The position numbers were made by a program, and so were the translations under genes. This document shows, one piece after another, positions 23,396 through 32,047 of a DNA stretch of 64,000 nt. Numbering within the stretch: the first letter of the stretch is position 1; the number at the start of each line of letters is the position of its first letter. Origin of the DNA: Burkholderiales bacterium (GTDB lineage Bacteria; Pseudomonadota; Gammaproteobacteria; Burkholderiales; SG8-41); contig DATAJS010000018.1 of the NCBI GenBank assembly GCA_036262035.1, positions 186,001 to 250,000 on the forward strand, read 5' to 3'. The notes under the pieces were generated by a model, which was not told where the DNA came from, did no database searches, and saw nothing but the letters and a program-made list of their open reading frames with translations.

Positions 23396-24592
23396 TCAAG
23401 CAGCCTTCGCGGGCTTGAGCATCGACCCGACCAGCATCGGCACGCGCGACGCGCGCACGTAGACGTAGCCGTCGAAGAGCCTGCGCTGGGTGCGGAAGAA
23501 CGCGCCCTGCTCCGCATACCATGCGCCGCTCTCCTTGCGCACCGTCGCCGCAACCGTCAGCACGCCCGACGGCATGGCGATGCGGATCGGCGCTTCGGGA
23601 TTGTCGGTCCTGCGCGCGGCCGCGTGCACCACGCTGCCTTCGAGCCGCGCCGCGACCGCCATGCACAGCGACGCGGTGAGCGGCAGCGCACGGTGCGTCT
23701 GACCGCTGGAGAGCATGCGGCCGGTCAGGTCCATATCGTCCGCGGCGAGCTTCTCGCCCGTCAGCGTCACGGCGTCCTGCGGCCCCGAGACGAAACCGAT
23801 GAACGGCACGACGCGCTTGGCCTTCGCTTCCTCGATGTTGGAGGCGATGCCCATCGCGACCGAGGCCGCGAGGCGGATCGCCCCGAGCTTTTCCAGCAGC
23901 GCGGTGTTGCCGTCGAGCGCTTCGGGCATGTCGGTGCCGGCGATGCCGAGATCGGCGGCGCGCACGAAGCAGCACGCATTCGCGGCATCGACCATCGACA
24001 CGGTGAGCTTGCCGCAGCCGGGCACGTCGAGCACGTCGGTGACGTTGCCCGTCGGCAGCAGCTTGCCGGTCGTGGCGCCGCCGGGCTCGCGGAACTCGAG
24101 CTTCACCGGTGAGCCGGTGCCCGACACGCCGGGTATCGCGAGCTCGCCGTCGACCGCAGACTCGCCTTCGTCGAGCGCGAAACGCGACCAGATGATCTTC
24201 CTGGTGTTGGTGTTGTGCACGCGCACCAGCGCTTCCTTGCCGCTCCCCGGCACGATCCCTTCATCGATTGCGAACGGTCCCATCGCCGAAGACATGTTGC
24301 CGCAGTTGCCGCTGTAGTCGACCTTGGCTTCCTTCACCGAGATCTGGGCGAAGGTATAGTCGATGTCGGCGTCGGGCCGCGACGAAGGACCGACGACGCA
24401 CACTTTCGACAGCGACGAGATGCCGCCCCCCATACCGTCGAGCTGACGGCCGTACGGATCGGGGCTGCCGATCGCCGCGAGGAAGATCTCGTCCCACGCC
24501 GCACGCTCGCGCGGCAGGTCTTTCGCGTTGAAGACGATCGCGTTGCTGGTGCCGCCGCGCATGAAGACGGCGGGGATCTTGAGTTGCTTCAT
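23396..24592 (-). CDS. PrpF-family isomerase (2-methylaconitate/4-oxalomesaconate type)
   Basis: 398 residues, full PrpF length. 'KIPAVFMRGGTSNAIVFNAK' is the N-terminal signature, 'VDYSGNCGNMSSAMGPFAID' carries the active-site Cys region, and 'VDAANACCFVRAADLG' the second half. PrpF proteins move double bonds in tricarboxylates (2-methylaconitate, oxalomesaconate, aconitate). There is no prpBCD operon here, but an MmgE/PrpD protein and Bug binding protein lie 5 kb away. A hydroxy-acid oxidase gene lies just upstream in the same direction (54 bp). The true substrate is open. Confidence 0.88.
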   Translation of the reverse strand: MKQLKIPAVFMRGGTSNAIVFNAKDLPRERAAWDEIFLAAIGSPDPYGRQLDGMGGGISSLSKVCVVGPSSRPDADIDYTFAQISVKEAKVDYSGNCGNMSSAMGPFAIDEGIVPGSGKEALVRVHNTNTRKIIWSRFALDEGESAVDGELAIPGVSGTGSPVKLEFREPGGATTGKLLPTGNVTDVLDVPGCGKLTVSMVDAANACCFVRAADLGIAGTDMPEALDGNTALLEKLGAIRLAASVAMGIASNIEEAKAKRVVPFIGFVSGPQDAVTLTGEKLAADDMDLTGRMLSSGQTHRALPLTASLCMAVAARLEGSVVHAAARRTDNPEAPIRIAMPSGVLTVAATVRKESGAWYAEQGAFFRTQRRLFDGYVYVRASRVPMLVGSMLKPAKAA

Positions 24593-24608
24593 TCCGGGGG
24601 CTCCTTGG

Positions 24609-24633
24609 CTGCAGGCGAGGCGCCTGCGCTACG
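24609..24633. repeat. Single-arm copy of repeat R5
   Basis: CTGCAGGCGAGGCGCCTGCG plus CTACG matches the right arm at 421-444. It lies between the PrpF-like gene and the oxidase gene. Confidence 0.65.
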
Positions 24634-24646
24634 AAAAAGAACGATT

Positions 24647-25846
24647 CTACCGGCGCGGCAGCACGAGGTGGTCGCGCCCGAGCTCTTCGAGCCGCGAGAC
24701 GCCGAGCAGAGCCATCACGCGATCGACTTCGCTCCTGAAGATCTGCAGCGCCCGCGCCACTCCCGCCTCGCCCGCGACCGACGCGCCGTAGAGCGTCGCG
24801 CGGCCGGTGAACACCATGCGGGCCCCGAGCGCGAGCGCCTTGACGACGTCGGAGCCGCGGCGCAGGCCGCCGTCGAGCACGACCGCGAGCTTGTGGCCGA
24901 CCGCGTCGGCGATGTCCGGCAGCGCGTCGAGCGGAGCGAGCGCGCCGTCGAGCTGCCGTCCCCCGTGGTTCGACACGAAGACGCCGTCCGCGCCCGCCGC
25001 CAGCGCGCGGCGCGCATCGGCGACCGTAAGCACGCCTTTCACGAACAGCTTGCGCGGCCACGCGCGCCGCATCCACTCGAAGTCTTCCCAGTCGAGCGCG
25101 TCGCGGCGCGAGCGGAATTCCTGGAGGTTCCTGGCGACGATCCTGCCGCCGACATCGGTGTCCACGTTGCGAAACCGCGGCACCCCGTCTTTCATCAGCG
25201 TCCTGAAGAAGACGTTCAAGAGCCAGCGCGGGTGCAGCACGCCCTGCGCGAGGTTCGCCATGTTGAGACGGAACGGCACGTCGAAGCCGTTGCGCAGGTT
25301 GTATTCGCGGTTGCCGCCGACGCACACGTCGCTCGTCACGACCAGCGCTTCGTAACCCGCGTCGCGTGCGCGCGCGATGAGCGCGTCGACCGCGAGCCGG
25401 TCCTTGTTCGCATAGAGCTGGAACCACTTGGCGCCGCCCGCCTCCGCCGCGACGCGCTCCATCGCGACGAACGAGGCGGTCGAAAGCACGAACGGCACGC
25501 CGGCCGCCGCGGCGGCGCGAGCGAGCGCGAGGTCCGCCTCGTGCCAGTAGAGACCTGCCGCGCCGGTGGGCGCGATGCCGACCGGCATCGCGTAGGTCTT
25601 TCCGAACAGCGTGACTTCCTGCGAGCGCTGCGACACGTCGACGAGCGTGCGCGGTCTGAACCGGATGCGCTCGAACGCGGCGCGATTGTCGTCGACCGAG
25701 ACTTCGTCTTCCGCGCCACGCTCCAGAAACTCGTACGCGACGCGCGGCAGGATGCGCCGCGCGGCGGCGCGCAGGTCGTCGATGTTGAGCGCTTCGGCTG
25801 CGTTCACGATACGGAATACGGGGCGTGGGCCATACGCGGCGTGCAT
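24647..25846 (-). CDS. FMN-dependent alpha-hydroxy-acid oxidase/dehydrogenase
   Basis: 399 residues from ATG 25846 (GGAAGG upstream); a GTG at 25807 is the alternative. The TIM-barrel family motifs are intact: 'MPVGIAPTGAAGLYWHEADL' for FMN, 'KGVLTVADARRALAAGADG' with catalytic Lys, and 'VSNHGGRQLDGALAPLDAL' with the catalytic His and substrate Arg. Members oxidise lactate, mandelate, glycolate or longer 2-hydroxy acids. It is divergent from three MFS genes (48-bp gap) and upstream of the PrpF-like gene, pointing to hydroxy-acid uptake and oxidation. Substrate unknown. Confidence 0.9.
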   Translation of the reverse strand: MHAAYGPRPVFRIVNAAEALNIDDLRAAARRILPRVAYEFLERGAEDEVSVDDNRAAFERIRFRPRTLVDVSQRSQEVTLFGKTYAMPVGIAPTGAAGLYWHEADLALARAAAAAGVPFVLSTASFVAMERVAAEAGGAKWFQLYANKDRLAVDALIARARDAGYEALVVTSDVCVGGNREYNLRNGFDVPFRLNMANLAQGVLHPRWLLNVFFRTLMKDGVPRFRNVDTDVGGRIVARNLQEFRSRRDALDWEDFEWMRRAWPRKLFVKGVLTVADARRALAAGADGVFVSNHGGRQLDGALAPLDALPDIADAVGHKLAVVLDGGLRRGSDVVKALALGARMVFTGRATLYGASVAGEAGVARALQIFRSEVDRVMALLGVSRLEELGRDHLVLPRR

Positions 25847-25894
25847 TAGAATACCGCCTTCCCGCCGCTGTCCACGATTCAAAAAGTCCCACAT

Positions 25895-27022
25895 TTGCGT
25901 CCGATCTATCTCGTCGCGTTCACCACGCTGCTGGTCCAGGGTTGTCACATGGGCAGCCGCGTCGTCGCTTCACTGCTCGCGATCAAGCTCGGCGCCAACC
26001 CTCTCGAAGTCGGCGTGCTCATCAGCGTCTATGCGATCTTCCCGCTGCTGCTCGGCCTGTATTCGGGACGCATATCGGACCGGCTCGGCCCGAGAAAGCC
26101 GATGATCGCCGGTGCGATCGGCATCGCCGCAGGGCTCGTACTGCCATTCCTCAACCCGACGCTGCCGGCGCTGTACGTCTCGTGCACCCTGATCGGCACC
26201 GGCTTCGTGTTCTTCAACGTCTCCAATCAGACGCTCGGCGGCGCGCTCGGAACAAAGGACGAGCGCACGCACAACTTCGCGACGCTGGGCCTCGGTTACG
26301 CCGCGGGCCACTTCGCCGGACCGGTGAGCGTCGGCTATGCGATCGATCATCTCGGCCACACCTCGGCGTATCTCATGCTCACCGCGATGGCCGTGCTCGC
26401 CGCGGCGATCTTCGCGCTCGATCCGCGCTTCAGGATCAAACCGTCCGAGACCCCGCGCGGCAGCGGCCACGTCTTCGAGCTGCTCAAGCTGCCGCTCCTG
26501 CGGCGCGCGGTCATCGTGAGCGGGCTGGTCACGACCGGCTGGGACCTCTACGGTTTCTACGTCCCGATCTACGGGCATTCGATCGGCCTTTCGGCGTCGA
26601 CGATCGGCAACATCCTCGGCGTGTTCGCCGCGGCGACGTTCATCGTGCGCGCAGTCGTGGCGCGGCTCACCGCGCGCTTCGGCATCGAGCCGGTGCTGCG
26701 CGGCGCCGCCTGGATCGGCGCGGTGTTCTTCGTGCCGTTCGCGATGACCGAGGTGGTGCCGGTGCTCTTCGCGCTGTCGTTCGGCATCGGGCTCGCGCTC
26801 GGCTGCAGCCAGCCGCTGACGCTCAACCTCGCCTACAACTACTCGCCGCCGGGACGTGCGGGGGAAGCGACCGGCCTGAGGCTCACCATCAACAACATCA
26901 CCCACGTCGGCGTGCCGGTCGCGTCGGGCGCGCTCGCCGCCGCCCTCGGCGTCGCGCCGGTGTTCTGGACCTGCGCCGCGCTCCTCGTCGCGAGCGGCTG
27001 GCTCGCGCGGGCCGACGCGTGA
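25895..27022 (+). CDS. MFS transporter, first of three tandem paralogues
   Basis: 375 residues from TTG 25895. Twelve membrane segments. Motif A is 'YSGRISDRLGPRKPMIAG'. It shares with the next two genes the segments 'GLSASTIGNIL' and 'SPPGRAGEATGLRLTINN' near the C-terminal half. The stop overlaps the next ATG (TGATG), so the pair is probably translated together. Substrate unknown; the divergent hydroxy-acid oxidase hints at an organic acid. Confidence 0.88.
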   Translation: MRPIYLVAFTTLLVQGCHMGSRVVASLLAIKLGANPLEVGVLISVYAIFPLLLGLYSGRISDRLGPRKPMIAGAIGIAAGLVLPFLNPTLPALYVSCTLIGTGFVFFNVSNQTLGGALGTKDERTHNFATLGLGYAAGHFAGPVSVGYAIDHLGHTSAYLMLTAMAVLAAAIFALDPRFRIKPSETPRGSGHVFELLKLPLLRRAVIVSGLVTTGWDLYGFYVPIYGHSIGLSASTIGNILGVFAAATFIVRAVVARLTARFGIEPVLRGAAWIGAVFFVPFAMTEVVPVLFALSFGIGLALGCSQPLTLNLAYNYSPPGRAGEATGLRLTINNITHVGVPVASGALAAALGVAPVFWTCAALLVASGWLARADA

Positions 27023-28152
27023 TGGCGCCGGTCTACCTCGTCACGCTCGTCCACACCGCGACGCACGCGTGCTTCACCGGGAGCAAGGTGGTGATCGCGC
27101 TGCTCGCGCTCGAGCTGGGCGCGTCGCAGACGACGGTGGGCGTGCTGATCGCCGCCTACGCGGTGGCGCCGCTCGTGTGCGGCGTGTACGCCGGCCGGCT
27201 CGCCGACCGCATCGGCATGCGCCTGCCGATGCTCGCCGGCGCGACTGCGATCGGCATCGCGATGCTCGTCGGCGCGATCGGGCGCTCGATGCCGGCGCTC
27301 TTCGTCACCGCGCTGCTCGTGGGCTTCGGCTTCGTGTTCTTCATCGTGTCGGTGCAGAACCTCGTCGGCAAGCTCCCCGGCGAGCGCTCGCGCAACTACA
27401 GCATCCTGACGATCGGCTATTCGACGTCGAACCTCGTCGGGCCGCTGACTGCCGGGTTCGTCATCGACTACGCCGGGCACGGTTCCGCGCTCTTCGCGTT
27501 CGCGGGCCTGAGCCTGCTGCCGATCGGCATGCTGATCGCGCGTCCGGACCTGACGCGGGTCGCGCGCGCGGCGCATAAAGAAGCGCCGTCCGGCACGTTT
27601 ACGTTGCTGAAGAACCCGGTGCTGCGCCGGCAGATCCTGATCAGCGGGCTGTCGATGAGCGCGTGGGAGCTCTTCATCTTCTACGTGCCGATCTACGGGC
27701 ACGGCGTGTCGCTGTCGGCGTCGACGATCGGGCTCATCATCGCCTCCTTCGCCGTCGCGACGTTCGTGATCCGCTTCCTGCTGCCGTCGATCACTGCGCG
27801 CTTTGGGGTCGAGCGCGTGCTCGCCGCGTCGATGCTCTCCGCCGCGCTCGCATCGGCGGTGTTTCCGCTGTTCGCGCGGCCCGAAGTGCTGATGGCCATC
27901 GCGTTCCTGCTGGGCCTGGGCCTCGGCTGCGCGCAGCCGCTGTCGCTCACCACGTCGTACGAGCGCTCGCCGCCGGGCCGTTCCGGGGAGGTCACCGGCT
28001 TGCGGACCATCGCGACGAATTCGGCGCGGCTCGCGGTGCCGCTGCTCTCCGGCGCGTTCGGCGCCGTGCTCGGCGCGGGCGCGGTGTTCTGGCTCAACGC
28101 GGCGAATCTCGCGGTCGTGAGCTACATGGCCCGCCACATGGACCAGGTCTGA
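27022..28152 (+). CDS. MFS transporter, second of three tandem paralogues
   Basis: 376 residues from ATG 27022 (TGATG overlap). The N-terminal half reads 'SKVVIALLALELGASQTTVG' and 'YAGRLADRIGMRLPMLAG', and the C-terminal half 'SLSASTIGLII' and 'SPPGRSGEVTGLRTIATN', aligned throughout with both neighbours. Inner membrane. The next paralogue starts 22 bp after its stop. Confidence 0.88.
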   Translation: MAPVYLVTLVHTATHACFTGSKVVIALLALELGASQTTVGVLIAAYAVAPLVCGVYAGRLADRIGMRLPMLAGATAIGIAMLVGAIGRSMPALFVTALLVGFGFVFFIVSVQNLVGKLPGERSRNYSILTIGYSTSNLVGPLTAGFVIDYAGHGSALFAFAGLSLLPIGMLIARPDLTRVARAAHKEAPSGTFTLLKNPVLRRQILISGLSMSAWELFIFYVPIYGHGVSLSASTIGLIIASFAVATFVIRFLLPSITARFGVERVLAASMLSAALASAVFPLFARPEVLMAIAFLLGLGLGCAQPLSLTTSYERSPPGRSGEVTGLRTIATNSARLAVPLLSGAFGAVLGAGAVFWLNAANLAVVSYMARHMDQV

Positions 28153-28174
28153 CCCGGGTTTCATCCTGGATTAC

Positions 28175-29296
28175 ATGAGCATCGGTTTCCTCGTCTGCCT
28201 GAGCATCTCGGTCCACGCCTGCTACATCGGCAGCAAGGTGCTCGTCTCGCTGTTCGCCCTGGATCTCGGCGCGAGCCAGGCCACCGTCGGCCTGCTCGCA
28301 GCGCTGTACGCGGTCGTGCCGCTCGTGCTCGCGGTCTACACCGGCAGGCTCGCGGACGAGAAAGGCACGCGGCTGCCGTTGATCGTCGGCGCGGCGATGA
28401 CGACGGCCGCGATGCTGACCGGATTCGTCTGGCGCGATCTCGCGGGTCTCTTCGCCGTGGCGCTGCTCATGGGCGGCGCGTTCGTCTTCTGGAACGTGTC
28501 GATACAGACGCTCGCCGGCGCGATCGGCACGGCGGAGCAGCGCCCGCGCAACTTCGCGTGGCTGTCGATCGGCTATTCGGTGTCCAACTTCATCGGCCCG
28601 GTGTTCGCCGGCTACTCGATCGACCACGCCGGGCACGCGATGACGTTCCTCTTTTTCGCATGCGTGCCGGTGATCCCGATTGCGCTGTTGTGGAAAAGGC
28701 GCGACCTCGCGAGCATTCACGGCGGCAAGGCGGCCGGCGGCAGCGGCGGCGCGCTCGATCTCCTGCGCGAGCCGGTGCTGCGCAGGCTGATCCTCATCAG
28801 CGGCCTGTCGGTGGCGTCGTCAGAGCTTTTCGCGTTCTACGTGCCGGTGTACACGCACAACGTCGGGCTCTCCGCGTCCACGACCGGCATGATCCTCGGC
28901 ACGTATGCCGTCGCGATCCTGCTCACGCGCTTCATGCTGGGTCCGCTCACGCGCAGGTTGCGGACCGACCAGATCATGGTGAGCTTCCTGCTCGTCGCGG
29001 CGGCGGCGTTCGCGGCGTTCCCGCTGTTCACGAGCGCCTATGCGCTGATGAGCGTCGCCTTCGTGATCGGCATCGGCGTGGGCTGCACCCAGCCGCTCCT
29101 CATGGCGACCTCTTTCGACAAATCGCCCCCCGGCCGCGCGGGCGAAGTGACCGGACTGCGGCTGACGGCGAACAACATGGCGCGCATCGTCATGCCGCTG
29201 ATCTCCGGCGTCCTCGGCACCGCCTTCGGCGCGTCGCCGGTGTTCTGGCTGAACGCCTTGAATCTCGCGACGATCAGTTTTCTTTCCAGGCGTTGA
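28175..29296 (+). CDS. MFS transporter, third of three tandem paralogues
   Basis: 373 residues. 'SKVLVSLFALDLGASQATVG', 'YTGRLADEKGTRLPLIVG', 'GLSASTTGMIL' and 'SPPGRAGEVTGLRLTANN' line up with the two preceding carriers. It appears closer to the second copy in the N-terminal half and to the first in the last motif. All three look intact, so they are retained duplicates or subunits with distinct ligands. Followed by nested repeats. Confidence 0.88.
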   Translation: MSIGFLVCLSISVHACYIGSKVLVSLFALDLGASQATVGLLAALYAVVPLVLAVYTGRLADEKGTRLPLIVGAAMTTAAMLTGFVWRDLAGLFAVALLMGGAFVFWNVSIQTLAGAIGTAEQRPRNFAWLSIGYSVSNFIGPVFAGYSIDHAGHAMTFLFFACVPVIPIALLWKRRDLASIHGGKAAGGSGGALDLLREPVLRRLILISGLSVASSELFAFYVPVYTHNVGLSASTTGMILGTYAVAILLTRFMLGPLTRRLRTDQIMVSFLLVAAAAFAAFPLFTSAYALMSVAFVIGIGVGCTQPLLMATSFDKSPPGRAGEVTGLRLTANNMARIVMPLISGVLGTAFGASPVFWLNALNLATISFLSRR

Positions 29297-29309
29297 AGGC
29301 AAGAGCTGA

Positions 29310-29482
29310 TTAACCGCCAAGGACGCCAAGGAAACCAAACCTGTCATTGCGAGGAGCGGCAGCGACGACGCAATCCCGACGCGGTCGATTCCGTGCGCCA
29401 CGAGATCGCCACGTCGCGCTTCGCGCTCCTCGCGATGACCATTACGCCTTTCCTTGGCGTCCTTGGCGTCCCCTGCGTTAAA
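29310..29482. repeat. Nested inverted repeats (R2 outside, GTCATTGCGAGGAG repeat inside)
   Basis: Outer arms are TTAACCGCCAAGGACGCC (from 29310) and CTTGGCGTCCTTGGCG...GCGTTAA (to 29482). Inside, GTCATTGCGAGGAGCG (29343) pairs with CGCTCCTCGCGATGAC (to 29440). One element appears to have inserted in another. No gene in this 237-bp gap. Confidence 0.8.
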
Positions 29483-29533
29483 AAACGCCCTGCGCTTTGC
29501 GTCTAGAATAAAGCGACATCCCGAGGAGGAATC

Positions 29534-30907
29534 ATGAACATGGACCGCAATGCCGTTCCCGCGGCGACGCGCGCGGTTGCGCGATGGGTTTCGCAGCTTC
29601 GATACGAGGACCTGCCCGAGCGCACGCGCGAAGTCGTGCGCTGCGCGATCCTCGATACGCTGGGCTGCGGCGTCTACGGTTACGCGACGCCGTGGGCGAA
29701 GATGCTGCTCGAGTGGGCGCGTGCGGGCGGCGGCAAAGCCGAATCGACCGTATGGGGCGACAGCGCGCGCAGTCTGCGCGCGGCCGACGCCGCGCTCGTG
29801 AACGGCACCTCCTCGCACGCGTTCGAGCTCGACGACTATCACAACGCCAAGCTGCACCCGGGCGCAGTGGTCATTCCCGCCGCGCTTGCGGTCGCCGAGA
29901 AGCTGAACGCCGACGGGAAGACGCTCGTCACCGCGATCGCCGCGGGCTACGAAGTCATGATCCGCTCGAGCCTCGCGCTCAATCCTTCCGCCGCGCGTCT
30001 TCGCGGCTGGCACCTCACCGGCGTGTGCGGTCCCTTCGGCGCCGCGGCGGCGTGCGCGGTGCTGATGGGTTTCGACGCGGAGCGCACCGCGTGGGCGCTG
30101 GGCCTCGCCGGCACGCAGGGCGGCGGCGTATGGGCCTTCAACGCCGACGGCGCGATGAGCAAGCGGCTGCACGCGGGCAAGGCCGCGCATTCGGGCGTGC
30201 TCGCGGCGGAGCTCGCAGCGCTGGGCTTCACGGGTCCGACGCAGATCTACGAATTCGAAGACGGCGGCGTGCTGAAAGCCTACTCCGACGCGTCCGATCC
30301 CGCGCCGCTCACTGCGCAGCTCGGCGAGGTCTGGCGGCTCGATGCGATCTCGATCAAGCCGTACTCGTGCTGCGGCAGCACGCATTCTTACGTCGACGCC
30401 GCCTTCGCGCTGCGCGACAAGCTCGGCGCGCCGTGGGACACGCGGCGCAAAGTGAAGGTCGGCACGAGCAAAGTGGTCGACGTGCAGTGCGGTTTCGACT
30501 ACACGCCGACCAACGCGCTCAACGCGCAGATGAGCCTGCGCTACATCGTCGCGGCAGCGCTCCTCGAAGGCCGGGTGCTGCCGCCGCAGTTCAGCGACGA
30601 CAAGATCCGCGATCCGCAGCTCGTGAAACTCGCGGCGCAGCTCGAGCTGGTGCCCGACCCCGAGCTCGACAAGCTGTACCCGAAGAACTTCGCGGCGTGG
30701 GTCGGCGCCGAAGCCGACGGCGAGCTCGTGCGGGTCGACGTGCTCGATCCTTCGGGCTCGACCGCGGCGCCGATCGACGCGCGCGGCATCACCGAGAAGT
30801 TCCGCGGCATCAATCCGCAGCTGCCGGTCGACGCCGTCGCCGAAACCGCGCTGAACATCGAGAACCATACGGTCAAGGAGCTACTCGCCCTGCTCGTCGC
30901 GCGCTAG
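29534..30907 (+). CDS. MmgE/PrpD family protein
   Basis: 457 residues, full length, with GAGGAG 9 bp before the ATG. 'ERTREVVRCAILDTLGCGVY', 'VNGTSSHAFELDDYHNAKLH' with the family's HAFExDD site, and 'SIKPYSCCGSTHSYVDAAFA' are intact. Members include 2-methylcitrate dehydratase and cis-aconitate decarboxylase. The following gene is a Bug binding protein 23 bp later, so the pair probably serves one carboxylate. Not necessarily methylcitrate, as prpC/prpB are absent. Confidence 0.9.
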   Translation: MNMDRNAVPAATRAVARWVSQLRYEDLPERTREVVRCAILDTLGCGVYGYATPWAKMLLEWARAGGGKAESTVWGDSARSLRAADAALVNGTSSHAFELDDYHNAKLHPGAVVIPAALAVAEKLNADGKTLVTAIAAGYEVMIRSSLALNPSAARLRGWHLTGVCGPFGAAAACAVLMGFDAERTAWALGLAGTQGGGVWAFNADGAMSKRLHAGKAAHSGVLAAELAALGFTGPTQIYEFEDGGVLKAYSDASDPAPLTAQLGEVWRLDAISIKPYSCCGSTHSYVDAAFALRDKLGAPWDTRRKVKVGTSKVVDVQCGFDYTPTNALNAQMSLRYIVAAALLEGRVLPPQFSDDKIRDPQLVKLAAQLELVPDPELDKLYPKNFAAWVGAEADGELVRVDVLDPSGSTAAPIDARGITEKFRGINPQLPVDAVAETALNIENHTVKELLALLVAR

Positions 30908-30930
30908 CGCGCAAATCGGAGAAACAAGAC

Positions 30931-31896
30931 ATGAAGCGTGTGCCGCACGTGCTGTGTTCGTTGTTTGTCCTGATTGCAGTATCGATGCCCGCGCAGGCGC
31001 AGAAATATCCCACGCGCCCGGTGCGGCTCATCGTTCCTTTCGCGCCGGGCGGCGGCACCGACATCGTCGGGCGCACGATCGCGCAGAAGATGTCGGAAGC
31101 GCTGTCGCAGTCGGTCGTGGTCGACAACCGTCCCGGAGCGGGCGGGACCATCGGCGCGGACATGGCGGTGCGCGCCACACCCGACGGCTACACGCTCGTC
31201 ATGGTGTCGGGGAGCTACGGCACCAACGCGGCGGTCTACAAGCTCGCCTACGATCCGATCAACGACATCCAGCCGATCGCGATGATCGGCGAGTCGGCGT
31301 TCGTCGTGGTGGTGCATCCTTCGGTCGCGGCGAAGAGCATCGCCGAGCTGATCGCGCTCGCCAAAGCCAGGCCCGGCGCGTTCAATTACGGATCGACCGG
31401 CACCGGCGGCATCACCCATCTGGGCACCGAGCTCTTCGAGCTCATGGCGGGCGTGAAGATGACGCACGTGCCGTTCAAGGGAACGGGACCGTCGCTCAAC
31501 GCGCTGCTCGGCAACCAGCTTCAGCTCATGTTCGCAGCGGTCCCGGCAGCCGCGCCTCACGTCAAGAACAATCGCCTGCGCGGCCTCGCGGTGAGCACCG
31601 AGAAACCGAGCGGCGCGCTGCCCGGCGTGCCGACGATCGGCGAGACCGTGAAAGGCTACGACGTCGTGCTCTGGTACGGCGTGTTCGGGCCGAAAGGATT
31701 ACCGAAGGACGTCGTCAACGTCTGGAACCAAGGCATCGGTCAGGCATTGCAGGCGAAAGAGCTGCAGGACCGCATGGCCGGCGAAGGCCTGGAGCCCGCC
31801 GGCGGCACGCCCGAGCAGTTCCGCGCGGTGATCAAGCGCGACGTGGAGAAGTGGAAGCGCGTGGTGAAGCAGGCGAAGATCACGGTGCAGAGCTGA
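30931..31896 (+). CDS. Bug-family solute-binding protein
   Basis: 321 residues. Signal peptide residues 1-~22 end 'MPAQAQ'. 'YPTRPVRLIVPFAPGGGTDI' and 'VVVDNRPGAGGTIGAD' are the Bug signatures; 'MTHVPFKGTGPSLNALLG' and 'GYDVVLWYGVFGPKG' are in the second lobe. Periplasmic carboxylate binding is expected. It is the second gene of a probable operon with MmgE/PrpD. Like the two other Bug genes here, no membrane partner is encoded nearby. Confidence 0.92.
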   Translation: MKRVPHVLCSLFVLIAVSMPAQAQKYPTRPVRLIVPFAPGGGTDIVGRTIAQKMSEALSQSVVVDNRPGAGGTIGADMAVRATPDGYTLVMVSGSYGTNAAVYKLAYDPINDIQPIAMIGESAFVVVVHPSVAAKSIAELIALAKARPGAFNYGSTGTGGITHLGTELFELMAGVKMTHVPFKGTGPSLNALLGNQLQLMFAAVPAAAPHVKNNRLRGLAVSTEKPSGALPGVPTIGETVKGYDVVLWYGVFGPKGLPKDVVNVWNQGIGQALQAKELQDRMAGEGLEPAGGTPEQFRAVIKRDVEKWKRVVKQAKITVQS

Positions 31897-31911
31897 CGGG
31901 CCGGTAGGCCC

Positions 31912-32007
31912 GTCATCCCGGACCTGTGCGCGCCAGCGCACGCGATCCGGGATCCATCTTGACCTTAACGCCGTTTGAAAATGGATCCTGGCATTCGCCA
32001 GGATGAC
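31912..32007. repeat. Diverged R1 inverted repeat
   Basis: Begins GTCATCCCGGACC and ends CCAGGATGAC, with the inner 'GGATCCAT...ATGGATCC' arms shared with R1 copies. It lies between convergent genes. Confidence 0.65.
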
Positions 32008-32047
32008 GCTTCGCGTCGCATGCGTCCTGCCGTACGCCAAGACGACT

